Shown: positions 8,971 through 16,873 of the stretch, one piece after another
Layout of the letters: the number at the start of each line of letters is the position of its first letter
Position numbering within the stretch: position 1 is the first letter of the stretch
Source: DATKMG01 sp041476565
Lineage (GTDB): Bacteria; Acidobacteriota; Terriglobia; Versatilivoradales; Versatilivoraceae
Direction: 5' to 3'
Length of the DNA stretch: 37,312 bases
Assembly: GCA_041476565.1 (NCBI GenBank)
Contig: JBGOTQ010000022.1
Location: forward strand, 1 to 37,312
Position numbers and translations under genes: made by a program
The notes under the pieces: model-generated
The model's input: the letters and a program-made list of their open reading frames with translations, nothing else
What the model was told of the DNA's origin: nothing
Database searches by the model: none

Positions 8971-9501
8971 CTAGGGATAACAAATCTTCAGCACCAGGAC
9001 CATCACAGCCCCGAGGAACCCAATCAACGCCCGGTATTCGCGGTTCTTCCGATATTGTCCCAGGCTGAACCCATCTCCCCTTTCGATTGGCCAGAGGCGA
9101 GGGAAGAAAAGGGGAACACGGCCCCGATAAAGGGCATATTCTTCAGGGAAGAGGCCTTGGAGACGGATCGCCTCCAGGCGGATCGTGCCCCCATAGATCG
9201 CCCAGAAGCCTAGCAGAAAAATAATCAGAATCACCAGGTTTCTGCCGGCAATCGTGAACCCAGTGCCAATTAGAAAGCTTCCAAGGTATAGAGGGTTTCG
9301 AGTCAGCGCGTAAGGGCCACTAGTCGCCAATTGATCATTTTTTTTCAAATGACCCGTCGCCCACACTCTCATCAGCAGGCCCAGGCCAGCGATGAAAAGG
9401 CCAATGGCCAGCGACGGCCATGTCGGCTGTGAGAAGTAGAGGAAAAGTGCTGCCAGTACAAAACCGGAGGGAACTCTAATCCTCAATAACTGGAACGGCA
9501 A
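8971..9501 (-). CDS. Isoprenylcysteine carboxyl methyltransferase-like integral membrane protein
   Basis: This 176-aa membrane protein belongs to the ICMT/PEMT-like superfamily (phospholipid or isoprenylcysteine methyltransferases). The S-adenosylmethionine-binding signature is clear: GHLKKNDQLATSGPYALTRNPLYLG near residues 50-75, then the C-terminal E-YR--VP-FFPR element (EEYALYRGRVPLFFPR). Four or five hydrophobic segments are visible, including FVLAALFLYF, SLAIGLFIAGLGLL, NLVILIIFLLGFW and ALIGFLGAVMVLVL. The start is TTG 9501, supported by GGGGAGAG about 9 bp upstream. The bacterial substrate is not known. It lies in the LPS run between waaC and the DUF3108 gene, so a lipid or LPS-linked acceptor is a reasonable guess, not a demonstrated one. 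Confidence 0.85.
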   Translation of the reverse strand: MPFQLLRIRVPSGFVLAALFLYFSQPTWPSLAIGLFIAGLGLLMRVWATGHLKKNDQLATSGPYALTRNPLYLGSFLIGTGFTIAGRNLVILIIFLLGFWAIYGGTIRLEAIRLQGLFPEEYALYRGRVPLFFPRLWPIERGDGFSLGQYRKNREYRALIGFLGAVMVLVLKICYP

Positions 9502-9565
9502 AGTGCGACTCTCCCCACATAAGAATCTTAAAAATACCCATCAGGGTCTTGCGATGAGTACTCGT

Positions 9566-10645
9566 TCAACTGGAAGGCAACGAGCCGGATCCATGCCCTG
9601 GCGGTAGATCCAATCGGAGCAAGACGGCACGAAACACCTCATCGACAGTAACCAGTTGAAGACACTGTTTCTTGTATTTTTCACAGCTCCGCTTATAGCA
9701 AGGACCGCAAGGCACCGGGTGAGAGACGACCAGATCGTCAGGACAAAACGGCCCGTTCCGGACAGGATCTGTGGGTCCAAAGACTCCTACAATTGGTGTG
9801 CTACAAGCAGCTGCCAGATGCAGTGGACCGGTATCCCCCCCCACAAACAGGCGAGCCCGACGGGCCAGAGCAAGAAATTGGGGGATCGTGGTCGGAAAAA
9901 CCACTGGCGGGTCTTCTTTGGAGGCATTGACGAGACGCTCCACCAGATGTTGCTCCCCGGGACCCCAGGTAATGACGCTTTGAAAGGATGTCACCTCGCG
10001 GAGCTTCAGGTGAAGTCGGGCATAGTTTTCAGCTTCCCAGGTTTTCGTCTCCCATCCACCCCCCGGATTAAGAATGATGAATTCCTGTACCGAGTGAGCA
10101 GATAATTGAGCGGAAACATAGGCATCATCTTCGCTGGAAACGGGAAGTTCAAACCGGTATCCATTGGTCCTGGCCCCGAGGCTGCGCGGCAGTTCACTAC
10201 AAATGTCAATGACATGGTGCATTTCCGGCCGTACTGTGACCTTCTTGTCGTACAGAATTCGGCATCCTGCTTCCCGCAAGGTATGCTTGCCAAATCCGAT
10301 AAGTTGCCTGGCTCCTGAAAATCGGCCGAACAGAGCGGACTTCCATAGCCCTTGAAAATCAAGAGCCACGTCATAGCGTTGATGCCGCAAGAAGAGGAGT
10401 TGCTTCAGAATCTCACTCCAAACCGAAGGCTTGGCCCACAATTTTCTCCAGCGATGGGTATCGACTTCGATAACGCGATGCAATAATGGGTTATTTCTGA
10501 GGATGATACTCGACTTTGTCTCGACCAGCCAGTCGACTTCCGCTTCAGGAAAAGCCTCCTTCAAGGCTGCCAGGGAGGGAAGACTGTGGACCACATCCCC
10601 GATTGACCCGAGTTTGATGATGAGGATTCGATTGAAACGCCCCAT
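9566..10645 (-). CDS. waaC: LPS heptosyltransferase I-like glycosyltransferase (GT9)
   Basis: GT9 heptosyltransferases add L-glycero-D-manno-heptose from ADP-heptose to the Kdo-lipid A core on the inner face of the cytoplasmic membrane. The 359-aa product starts with the family N-terminus IKLGSIGDVVHSLPSLAALK and has the C-terminal donor-site motif GGDTGPLHLAAA followed by GVFGPTDPVRNGP. Two cysteine pairs close to the C-terminus (PCGPCYKRSCEKYKKQC) are usual for this subgroup. AAGGAA lies 8 bp before ATG 10645. I assign it as heptosyltransferase I because the second GT9 in the cluster (13043-14182) carries the heptosyltransferase II type N-terminus. The I versus II split is inferred from motif type, so the gene symbol is less certain than the family. 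Confidence 0.85.
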   Translation of the reverse strand: MGRFNRILIIKLGSIGDVVHSLPSLAALKEAFPEAEVDWLVETKSSIILRNNPLLHRVIEVDTHRWRKLWAKPSVWSEILKQLLFLRHQRYDVALDFQGLWKSALFGRFSGARQLIGFGKHTLREAGCRILYDKKVTVRPEMHHVIDICSELPRSLGARTNGYRFELPVSSEDDAYVSAQLSAHSVQEFIILNPGGGWETKTWEAENYARLHLKLREVTSFQSVITWGPGEQHLVERLVNASKEDPPVVFPTTIPQFLALARRARLFVGGDTGPLHLAAACSTPIVGVFGPTDPVRNGPFCPDDLVVSHPVPCGPCYKRSCEKYKKQCLQLVTVDEVFRAVLLRLDLPPGHGSGSLPSS

Positions 10646-10783
10646 TGAGTTCCTTCTGACTACCTGTCCTCGTTCCGCTCGACAGGCCTCAACTCAGGGA
10701 AGGCGAGACTGCTGAACCTGGAGGCCATGAAGCCTTTACTATACCCTCATTCTCACCCGACTCATGAATCAGTCTGTTCCAAG

Positions 10784-11281
10784 CTAGCGGTCGGAAGCCC
10801 GCCCCAGCTTCTGGAGGATCTCCCCGATAAGATTTCGGGTCGAATGGTTCTTTGGGTCACCGGCGATGGCGACTCTACCTCCGTAGGAGCGAACAACCTC
10901 TCGCTCCGGCACACTCTCTTCGGTGTAGTCTGTACCTTTGCAGTGGATATGAGGCCTGAGCTGCTCCAACAGGTGGACTACAGTGGTCTCATCAAAAATC
11001 ACCAGGTAATCGACATACCGGACGGCGGACAGAATCTCCGCTCTCTCTTCCTGGGGCATCAAAGGTCGTCCGGGACCTTTTAGCATCCTGACTGAACTAT
11101 CACCATTAAGGCCGACCACGAGTACGTCTCCCAATGCACGCGCTCCCTGGAGGTACCGAATATGGCCGACGTGCAGCAGGTCGAAACAACCGTTGGCAAA
11201 CACAATGGCTTGACCATTGCGGCGGTGCTCTTCAATTACCGGCAGCAACGTCTCCAGTGTGTGGACCTTGCTTCGGCTCAT
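10784..11281 (-). CDS. rfaE2: D-glycero-beta-D-manno-heptose 1-phosphate adenylyltransferase (HldE C-domain homologue)
   Basis: The enzyme makes ADP-D-glycero-beta-D-manno-heptose from heptose 1-phosphate and ATP, the last nucleotide-activating step before epimerisation. The 165-aa product is a stand-alone nucleotidyltransferase fold: FANGCFDLLHVGHIRYL with the HxGH motif, GLNGDSSVRMLKGPGRP, EERAEILSAVRYVD, and KGTDYTEESVPE. The start ATG 11281 has GAGGTG about 10 bp upstream; a TTG eight codons earlier is less likely. In E. coli this domain is fused behind the kinase in HldE; here it is a separate gene 110 bp downstream of the kinase gene. Its place among heptose genes supports the assignment. 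Confidence 0.92.
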   Translation of the reverse strand: MSRSKVHTLETLLPVIEEHRRNGQAIVFANGCFDLLHVGHIRYLQGARALGDVLVVGLNGDSSVRMLKGPGRPLMPQEERAEILSAVRYVDYLVIFDETTVVHLLEQLRPHIHCKGTDYTEESVPEREVVRSYGGRVAIAGDPKNHSTRNLIGEILQKLGRASDR

Positions 11282-11391
11282 ATGCCAGATCACCTCAATC
11301 CCCAATTTTGTGAAATTGCCGAAAATACTTCAGTAAGAGGTCCATTCATTACTGCACGACTTGGGTTGGCCAAGGTGGCCGAACCATCTGC

Positions 11392-12420
11392 TCATTCTCT
11401 GAATTCAGTGATCACTGCCGCCTCCAACTCTTCAACGCTGACAGTGGCCGTACCACGTTTCATCACCACGATTCCACCTGCAAAGTTTGCGAGTTTTGCT
11501 GCTTCCTGAAAGTTGGCGCCGACGGCAAGGGACAACGTAAACACGGCAATCACGGTGTCTCCGGCTCCGGTTACATCGGCAATCTCGTCAGTCCCGAAAA
11601 TTGAAAGATGGGAAGTGGGCCGATGTGGTTCAAACAAGGCCATGCCGTCGCGTCCCCGCGTAATCAGCAAAGCTTCAAGTTGTTGTCTCCTCAGCAGCTT
11701 TCGGCCGGCAGCATCAAGCCTGGAAAGATCGTTCCCAATTTTGAATCCCAAGGCTTCCTCGACTTCCGGTTCATTGGGAGTCGCGGCTGTCATGCCGTGG
11801 TACTTCAGGAGCTGGAATCGTGAATCCAGGATCACTGGGAACCTGTCACGGAAGCGTCCCAACTGAGCAACTACTTCCCCGCTGACATAGCCAAAGCCAT
11901 AATCTGAAATGATAACACCCCTGCACGATCCCAGTTCCCGATCCAATTCCTTCCAAAGAAGTGACTCGCTTTGAGGTTGGTGATCATACTGAGATCCCCG
12001 GTCCAGCCGGAGGACTTGCTGTCTGGCGGAGTGGACTGATCCGGCTAATACCCGTGTCTTGGTGGGGGTCTGGTAGCCTAAAACCTTTTTCACGAAACGG
12101 CATTCAATGTGCCTCTGCTTGAACTGCCGGATTAGTTCTTTTCCCGAGGCGTCGACACCAACGATTCCGAATGGAATTGGGCAAGCTCCCAGCGCGCAAA
12201 GATTGTTGACAGCATTCGCGGCACCACCTGGCACAACGCGAGACTCTTTCTGTTTGAGGATTAGGACCGGAGCTTCCCGGGAGACTCTGGAGATCTCTCC
12301 AAACAGAAATTCGTCAACCACCAGGTCCCCGTAAACTGCAATCCGGCAACCTGGAAATCGGTCCACGATTTCCCGTAAGCGATATTTTGTGAAAATGGAT
12401 TTTCGCATCTTTAAAGACAT
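11392..12420 (-). CDS. rfaE1: D-glycero-beta-D-manno-heptose 7-phosphate kinase (HldE N-domain homologue)
   Basis: This PfkB-family sugar kinase phosphorylates D-glycero-D-manno-heptose 7-phosphate to the 1,7-bisphosphate. The 342-aa product has the expected order: GDLVVDEFLFGEISRVSREAP, the PfkB motif PGGAANAVNNL, YQTPTKTRVLAG, the substrate region around SDYGFGYVSGE, TPNEPEVEEALG, and the catalytic DVTGAGDTVIAVF with its Asp near residue 280. It lacks the adenylyltransferase domain, so the bifunctional HldE activity is split over two genes here. It begins 19 bp after gmhB. No good Shine-Dalgarno is visible before ATG 12420; an ATG four codons later (MRKSIF) is an alternative. Confidence 0.92.
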   Translation of the reverse strand: MSLKMRKSIFTKYRLREIVDRFPGCRIAVYGDLVVDEFLFGEISRVSREAPVLILKQKESRVVPGGAANAVNNLCALGACPIPFGIVGVDASGKELIRQFKQRHIECRFVKKVLGYQTPTKTRVLAGSVHSARQQVLRLDRGSQYDHQPQSESLLWKELDRELGSCRGVIISDYGFGYVSGEVVAQLGRFRDRFPVILDSRFQLLKYHGMTAATPNEPEVEEALGFKIGNDLSRLDAAGRKLLRRQQLEALLITRGRDGMALFEPHRPTSHLSIFGTDEIADVTGAGDTVIAVFTLSLAVGANFQEAAKLANFAGGIVVMKRGTATVSVEELEAAVITEFRE

Positions 12421-12439
12421 TAATTCGGCAGGCTCGTGG

Positions 12440-13024
12440 CTAAGGCCAGGCGTCAGCCAATCGGAGAATGATCTGGCTGGCCTCTAATAGATCCTTGGCG
12501 ATCCACTCCGGCTGAACTGTCCAGTTTTGCCTCTGGTATTCGTACTCACCTAAGCCGTAGCCGGAGAGGAGAAAGATCGAATGGGCTCCGGCATTGTGTG
12601 CCAGTTCGATGTCTCCATAACGGTCGCCGATAACAAAAGAACGGATCAGATCAATGCCGAATTCATCGACGGCCCTTTGCAGCATCCCTGTTTTTGGTTT
12701 CCGACAATCACAGTCCTGACGGTAAGGCGGGTCTCCCACCGAGGGATGATGCGGGCAGTAGTAAATGGCATCAAGATGAGCACCACTTCGAGTCATCTCA
12801 TCACTCAGCCGTTTGTGAACCTCCATGACCAGTCCTTCCTTAAAATAACCTCTGGCCACGCCCGCCTGGTTGGTAACCACCACGACCTTCAGTCCCTTTT
12901 CATTCAGTAGTCGGATGGCTTGAGGGGCCCAGGGATAAACCTGCAACCTGGAGGGGTGGTTGACATACCCCACCTCTTCGCTGATAGTGCCGTCCCTGTC
13001 AAGGAAGACTCCAATATTTTTCAT
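12440..13024 (-). CDS. gmhB: D-glycero-beta-D-manno-heptose 1,7-bisphosphate 7-phosphatase
   Basis: GmhB removes the 7-phosphate between the kinase and adenylyltransferase steps of ADP-heptose synthesis. The 194-aa HAD phosphatase has all motifs: nucleophile and acid in FLDRDGT, VVVTNQAGVARGYF, the lysine in CRKPKTGML, and the acidic motif FVIGDRYGDIELA. The zinc loop of the GmhB/HisB subgroup is intact (YYCPHHPSVGD and then DCDCRKPK). HisB-type histidinol phosphatase is the main alternative, but the immediate neighbours are the heptose kinase (19 bp downstream) and heptosyltransferase II (18 bp upstream), which makes GmhB the better call. Confidence 0.92.
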   Translation of the reverse strand: MKNIGVFLDRDGTISEEVGYVNHPSRLQVYPWAPQAIRLLNEKGLKVVVVTNQAGVARGYFKEGLVMEVHKRLSDEMTRSGAHLDAIYYCPHHPSVGDPPYRQDCDCRKPKTGMLQRAVDEFGIDLIRSFVIGDRYGDIELAHNAGAHSIFLLSGYGLGEYEYQRQNWTVQPEWIAKDLLEASQIILRLADAWP

Positions 13025-13042
13025 AGGCCTGCAGCATGCACC

Positions 13043-14182
13043 CTAGCCCGCATCCTCCGCATGGCTGGGTCTTCCGCCAGATGCAGTTCTAAGCATTTCA
13101 ACAGCCTGAACATAAACTTCATCGACACTGATGCGGGTCATGCAGCGATGGTCAATCGGGCATTCTCGCAAAAGGCAGGGACTGCATTCAACCTTTTTCT
13201 TCACCAGCACGGCTGTGGGGCTCATAGGCCCGGTGGCGGTCTCATCGGTAGGTCCGAAAATGGCCAGGGTGGGGACGCGCAGGGCGGCAGCCAGGTGCAT
13301 GGGGCCGGAATCGTTGGTGATGAACAGGTCACAAACTGAAATCATGGCAATCAACTCAGCCAGGCTAGTCTTCCCCGAAAAGATCAAAGGCTGACAGCGC
13401 ATGTGGGATTGAATATCCTGGGCGAGTTGGAGTTCGTTGGATGCTCCAAAGATGACGACTTCCGCATTATTTCTCTCAATGAGCCGGTCCAGTAACTCTG
13501 CAAAACGATCGCTGAGCCAACGTTTGGCCGATCCGAAATAGGCTCCCGGGTTGACTCCAACCAGCGTCTTTTGGAGAGTTGTGTCTGACTGCTTGAGTCT
13601 CTGCCTGGCTGCTTCCTTCCGAGAGGGTCCCACTGGTATAGAAATGTCCGCCCTAGGCAGGAAGGGCCTGTTCTCGTGATGGCCAGGATCAGCCAATTCC
13701 AGGGCAGTTCGGGTTCTCCCCAGAAGTTGGTCGATCAAGTCCAGGTAATAGTAACACTGGTGCAGGTGTTGAATCCGGGGATCAATCCGGATTGGATGGG
13801 TGAGTAGCCACCTGCGTCCATCCCGATCGTATCCGGCCCTGAGCTGGATGCCGGATAGCCAGGCGAGGAAAGCGGCTTCGAACGCATTTTGGAAAAGGAG
13901 TGCCGCATCGAAGTCCCGTTGACGAATCTCCTGAATCAATTGGATTTTTCCACGAATCCCTCGATGCTTGCCATGACGCTCATACAGGATTAACTCGTCA
14001 ATGTATTCGCATTCTTCGTAAACCCCGCTCACCCAGGGAACCACCAGCAGAATGATTTGTGCGTGCGAGAACTCTCTCCTCACCTGCTTTAGGGCCGGCA
14101 GAGACATAACTGCATCACCCACCCAATTGGTTCCCCTGATGAGCAGTCGGCGAACGTTCTTTGGGTCAAGCGGTCGTTTCAT
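13043..14182 (-). CDS. waaF: LPS heptosyltransferase II (GT9)
   Basis: WaaF transfers the second heptose of the LPS inner core. The 379-aa protein has the WaaF-type N-terminus RRLLIRGTNWVGDAVMSLPALK, a large acceptor domain with FQNAFEAAFLAWLSG and RAGYDRDGRRWLLTH, and the donor-site motif FITNDSGPMHLAAALRVPTLAIFGPTDETATGP. Cysteines in KKVECSPCLLRECPIDHRCM form the usual C-terminal cluster. It starts at ATG 14182, 30 bp after lpxK, and ends 18 bp before gmhB, in the middle of the LPS run. The length is slightly above E. coli WaaF (about 350), mainly from an Arg/Ser-rich insert near PVGPSRKEAARQ. Confidence 0.92.
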   Translation of the reverse strand: MKRPLDPKNVRRLLIRGTNWVGDAVMSLPALKQVRREFSHAQIILLVVPWVSGVYEECEYIDELILYERHGKHRGIRGKIQLIQEIRQRDFDAALLFQNAFEAAFLAWLSGIQLRAGYDRDGRRWLLTHPIRIDPRIQHLHQCYYYLDLIDQLLGRTRTALELADPGHHENRPFLPRADISIPVGPSRKEAARQRLKQSDTTLQKTLVGVNPGAYFGSAKRWLSDRFAELLDRLIERNNAEVVIFGASNELQLAQDIQSHMRCQPLIFSGKTSLAELIAMISVCDLFITNDSGPMHLAAALRVPTLAIFGPTDETATGPMSPTAVLVKKKVECSPCLLRECPIDHRCMTRISVDEVYVQAVEMLRTASGGRPSHAEDAG

Positions 14183-14212
14183 TAAAGTGATTCATGCACC
14201 ACTAGACAAATG

Positions 14213-15253
14213 TTATTCAGCACTTGGGCTTGCTTTCTCCCTGATCAACTCGAGGAGTCTCATCGGCTGGTCAAACTCAAAGACCACCTTCACCACCACC
14301 AATCGCAGAGGGTCCAGCGTCAGATGACCGAGATTTTCCCGGTCTTTTTCCGTAGTCACGGCGATCTGGACATCCATTTCCCGGCATTTGCGCTTTATCA
14401 GCTCCAAGTCCCGCAGGGTGTAGCGATGGTGATCTCGAAAAGAAAGTTCATGAACCACTTCGAGACCTTGGGCAAGCAAAGAACCAAAAAACTGGCCTGG
14501 GTTGGCAATGCCGGCAAAGGCTAAGACCCTTGTTCCGGCAAGGGAGATAGCAGAATTCGAAGCGGCTGAACCCTGGTCGTTTCCAAAGATCAGAGTCTGC
14601 CGTACCTTGAAGCAGGGCAACTGTGGGTTTACTTCTCTAAGACAATCCAGCAATGAACTGTAGTCCTGGCCTTCGGTGGATCGAGTGAAAACCACGGCAT
14701 CGGCACGGGAAGCCCCCAGCAATGGCTCGCGAAGCCGCCCCCGCGGGAGGAGATGGCCTCCTCCGAACGGATCGGTAGTATCGATCAACAACAAATTGAA
14801 GGTGCGAGAGAGACGCAGATGTTGAAACCCGTCGTCCAGCAGATGGAGATTGACGTCAAAAGCCTGTTCGATCTTTTCGCCCACCTCGGCCCTGTCCTTG
14901 CCAACTGCCACAATGGCCTGGGGGAGGTTGCGCGAGATGACTAGGGCTTCATCGCCTGCCATCTCTGGATTGGAGAGAATCCTTCTTCCGTCGGAGACCA
15001 ACAAGACTCGCCCTTTGTATGCCCCTTTGTATCCTCTTAGTAAAACGGAGACCAAATAACCAGAGCCGAGTAACATCTGACCGAGAGCAATGACCGTCGG
15101 AGTTTTTCCTGTCCCCCCTGTGGTCAAGTTGCCAACGCTCACTACCGGTTTTGCCAGGGTCCGTACTTTCAAGATACCTGTCGAGTAGAGCCACTGGTGC
15201 AACTTGACTCCAGACAAGTAGGCCAGTTCGAGTGGCAACAGAAGGGATTTCAA
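14213..15253 (-). CDS. lpxK: Tetraacyldisaccharide 4'-kinase
   Basis: LpxK phosphorylates the 4' position of the lipid A precursor at the inner membrane to make lipid IVA. The 346-aa protein has an N-terminal membrane-associated helix (LPLELAYLSGVKLHQWLYS), the Walker A-type motif VGNLTTGGTGKTPTV, the SVLLRGYKG segment, the LLDDGFQHLRLSR motif with catalytic Asp, and AVTTEKDRENLG near the end. The start is TTG 15253. This codon overlaps the TGA of waaA (15250-15252) as TTGA, which suggests translational coupling. Co-location with the Kdo transferase, the next enzyme in the pathway, agrees with the role. Confidence 0.95.
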   Translation of the reverse strand: MKSLLLPLELAYLSGVKLHQWLYSTGILKVRTLAKPVVSVGNLTTGGTGKTPTVIALGQMLLGSGYLVSVLLRGYKGAYKGRVLLVSDGRRILSNPEMAGDEALVISRNLPQAIVAVGKDRAEVGEKIEQAFDVNLHLLDDGFQHLRLSRTFNLLLIDTTDPFGGGHLLPRGRLREPLLGASRADAVVFTRSTEGQDYSSLLDCLREVNPQLPCFKVRQTLIFGNDQGSAASNSAISLAGTRVLAFAGIANPGQFFGSLLAQGLEVVHELSFRDHHRYTLRDLELIKRKCREMDVQIAVTTEKDRENLGHLTLDPLRLVVVKVVFEFDQPMRLLELIREKASPSAE

Positions 15254-16566
15254 GGGTTCGTCTCGCAGTGATTTCCCCTATGGTTACATTCCAGGACCGC
15301 CTCCACGCGCCGAAGGACCAGGTCGGTCGCCCCTCTGTTTGCCAGCAGGATCTGGAAACCATTTTCCCCGATCGTCTGGCGCAACCCCTGGTTCTCTGCA
15401 AGTTCCAGTAATCGGACAGCCAACTCTGCTGGGCTCCTGACTTGAATAGCGGCCTGACGGCTCAGGAAACATGAGGCGACCTCTTTGAAGTTGTCCATGT
15501 ACGGACCGAAGAGAACCGGCTTCTTGAACAAGGCGGGCTCCAGGATGTTGTGACCGCCGCGGGGAACCAGGCTCCCACCTACAAATACCATATCCGCTAC
15601 GGCATAAGTCGTTGCCAATTCCCCCATGGAGTCCAAGAGCCAGATGTCCACAGGCGTCGGAGAGTGATCCTCCACCAGGGCAGACCTTTTTGAAAAGGTA
15701 GCTGGTCGGGAAGCCAGAAGTTGTTCGACTTCCTTGAACCGCTCAGGGTGACGTGGTGCCAGGATCAAAGTTGCAGCAGGATGTCGTCGTTTCAGATGAT
15801 CAAAAGCAAGTAGGACGTGTTCCTCCTCGTGCTTCATAGTGCTTCCAGCCACCACCACCAGGGCATCCTCTGGCAGGCTCAGCAGGCTGCGGTACCGTGC
15901 TGCTAATTGGTTGGCTTCACCAGCAGGTTTTAGATCATATTTCAGGTTGCCGCAGACTTCGGTCCGGTCTGGGGGGGCTCCCAGGCTAAGAACTCTCTGA
16001 CGGTCCATTTCAGTTTGCATACAAAGAGCGCTGAAGTACCCTAAGGTCTTGCGAATAAAAGGGCGAACCCAAGTGTATCTGCGAGTGGAACGATCGGATA
16101 CTCGGCCATTGACCAACAAGACGGGGATGCGGTGGAGAAAGCACTCTCGGAGAAAATTGGGCCAGATTTCAGTTTCCGTAATCAAGACTGCCTCCGGATG
16201 TATTTTAGCCAATACTCGCCTTACGGAGAAACGCCAGTCGAATGGAAAGTAGAGGGTTGTAGCCAAGTTCTCTATCCGGTTTCTTGCCAGGGCCTGGCCG
16301 GTCTGTGTTGCTGTTGAAACAAACAACGGGCGCTTGGGCCATCGAGCCCGTAGAGCCCTTACCAGTGGGATTACGGCTAGAACCTCTCCCACCGAAACTG
16401 CGTGGATCCAGATGCCGCCCTCGAGTCTCCCCCCCGGTAAAGATAACCACCCCAACCGTTCCCCGAAGTTGGAGAAATACTTTTTCTGCCAGATCCCGCG
16501 GACCAGGAAATATGGGAGTGCAATGATGAAGGCGAAGGTAAAGCAGAAACTGTAAAGAAAATACAT
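15250..16566 (-). CDS. waaA: 3-deoxy-D-manno-octulosonic acid (Kdo) transferase
   Basis: WaaA (GT30) transfers Kdo from CMP-Kdo to lipid IVA. With ATG 16566 the product is 438 aa and begins with a membrane anchor (MYFLYSFCFTFAFIIALPYF); a GTG five codons upstream also fits and neither has a clear Shine-Dalgarno. The catalytic Glu is in IHAVSVGEV, near residue 61 as in E. coli WaaA (Glu60). Further family motifs are TETEIWPNFLRE, LVNGRVSDRS, GNLKYDL, VVAGSTMKHEEE and FVGGSLVPRGGHNILEPA. It is the first gene of the long minus-strand LPS run and its promoter faces the gap promoter. Whether it adds one or several Kdo units cannot be read from the sequence. Confidence 0.95.
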   Translation of the reverse strand: MYFLYSFCFTFAFIIALPYFLVRGIWQKKYFSNFGERLGWLSLPGGRLEGGIWIHAVSVGEVLAVIPLVRALRARWPKRPLFVSTATQTGQALARNRIENLATTLYFPFDWRFSVRRVLAKIHPEAVLITETEIWPNFLRECFLHRIPVLLVNGRVSDRSTRRYTWVRPFIRKTLGYFSALCMQTEMDRQRVLSLGAPPDRTEVCGNLKYDLKPAGEANQLAARYRSLLSLPEDALVVVAGSTMKHEEEHVLLAFDHLKRRHPAATLILAPRHPERFKEVEQLLASRPATFSKRSALVEDHSPTPVDIWLLDSMGELATTYAVADMVFVGGSLVPRGGHNILEPALFKKPVLFGPYMDNFKEVASCFLSRQAAIQVRSPAELAVRLLELAENQGLRQTIGENGFQILLANRGATDLVLRRVEAVLECNHRGNHCETNP

Positions 16567-16628
16567 GGAGTCGTTGAGCACGAAAGTTGAGGATTCTTGA
16601 ACAACACGGGTCCGGGGTGCAGGCTATC

Positions 16629-16656
16629 ATTATAGTCTTAATGGGACCTGGCTCAA
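16629..16656 (-). promoter_or_regulatory. Predicted sigma-70 promoter for the waaA-led LPS cluster
   Basis: On the minus strand a perfect TATAAT -10 box (16629-16634) lies 16 bp downstream of TTGAGC (16651-16656, 4 of 6 consensus). It is about 63 bp upstream of the waaA ATG. It is the best promoter match ahead of the LPS run, which has no other large gap until 11282-11391. Confidence 0.6.
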
Positions 16657-16667
16657 AGCCAAAACCG

Positions 16668-16697
16668 TTGACAACATTTCGGCTAAGCAGTTATATT
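16668..16697 (+). promoter_or_regulatory. Predicted sigma-70 promoter for gap-pgk
   Basis: TTGACA (16668-16673, perfect -35) is followed after 18 bp by TATATT (16692-16697, 5 of 6). It would give a 5' untranslated leader of about 165 nt before gap, which includes a small hairpin (AGGCA-ATT-TGCCT near 16784). It sits only 11 bp from the -35 of the divergent waaA promoter, so the two may influence each other. Confidence 0.6.
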
Positions 16698-16873
16698 TAC
16701 TGGTCTTTTTCAACTAGGAGGGCATCTGCGGAGATAGCCGCCTGCTTGAAGAAGACAAAAGGGGATGCAGGACGGTTGTTGGGAGGCAATTTGCCTGTCT
16801 TAATGGGGTTCTGGTATCTGCTGCTTTTATTTTTGTTATTTGAATTGGATTAGGATGATAAGGAGAATCATGA

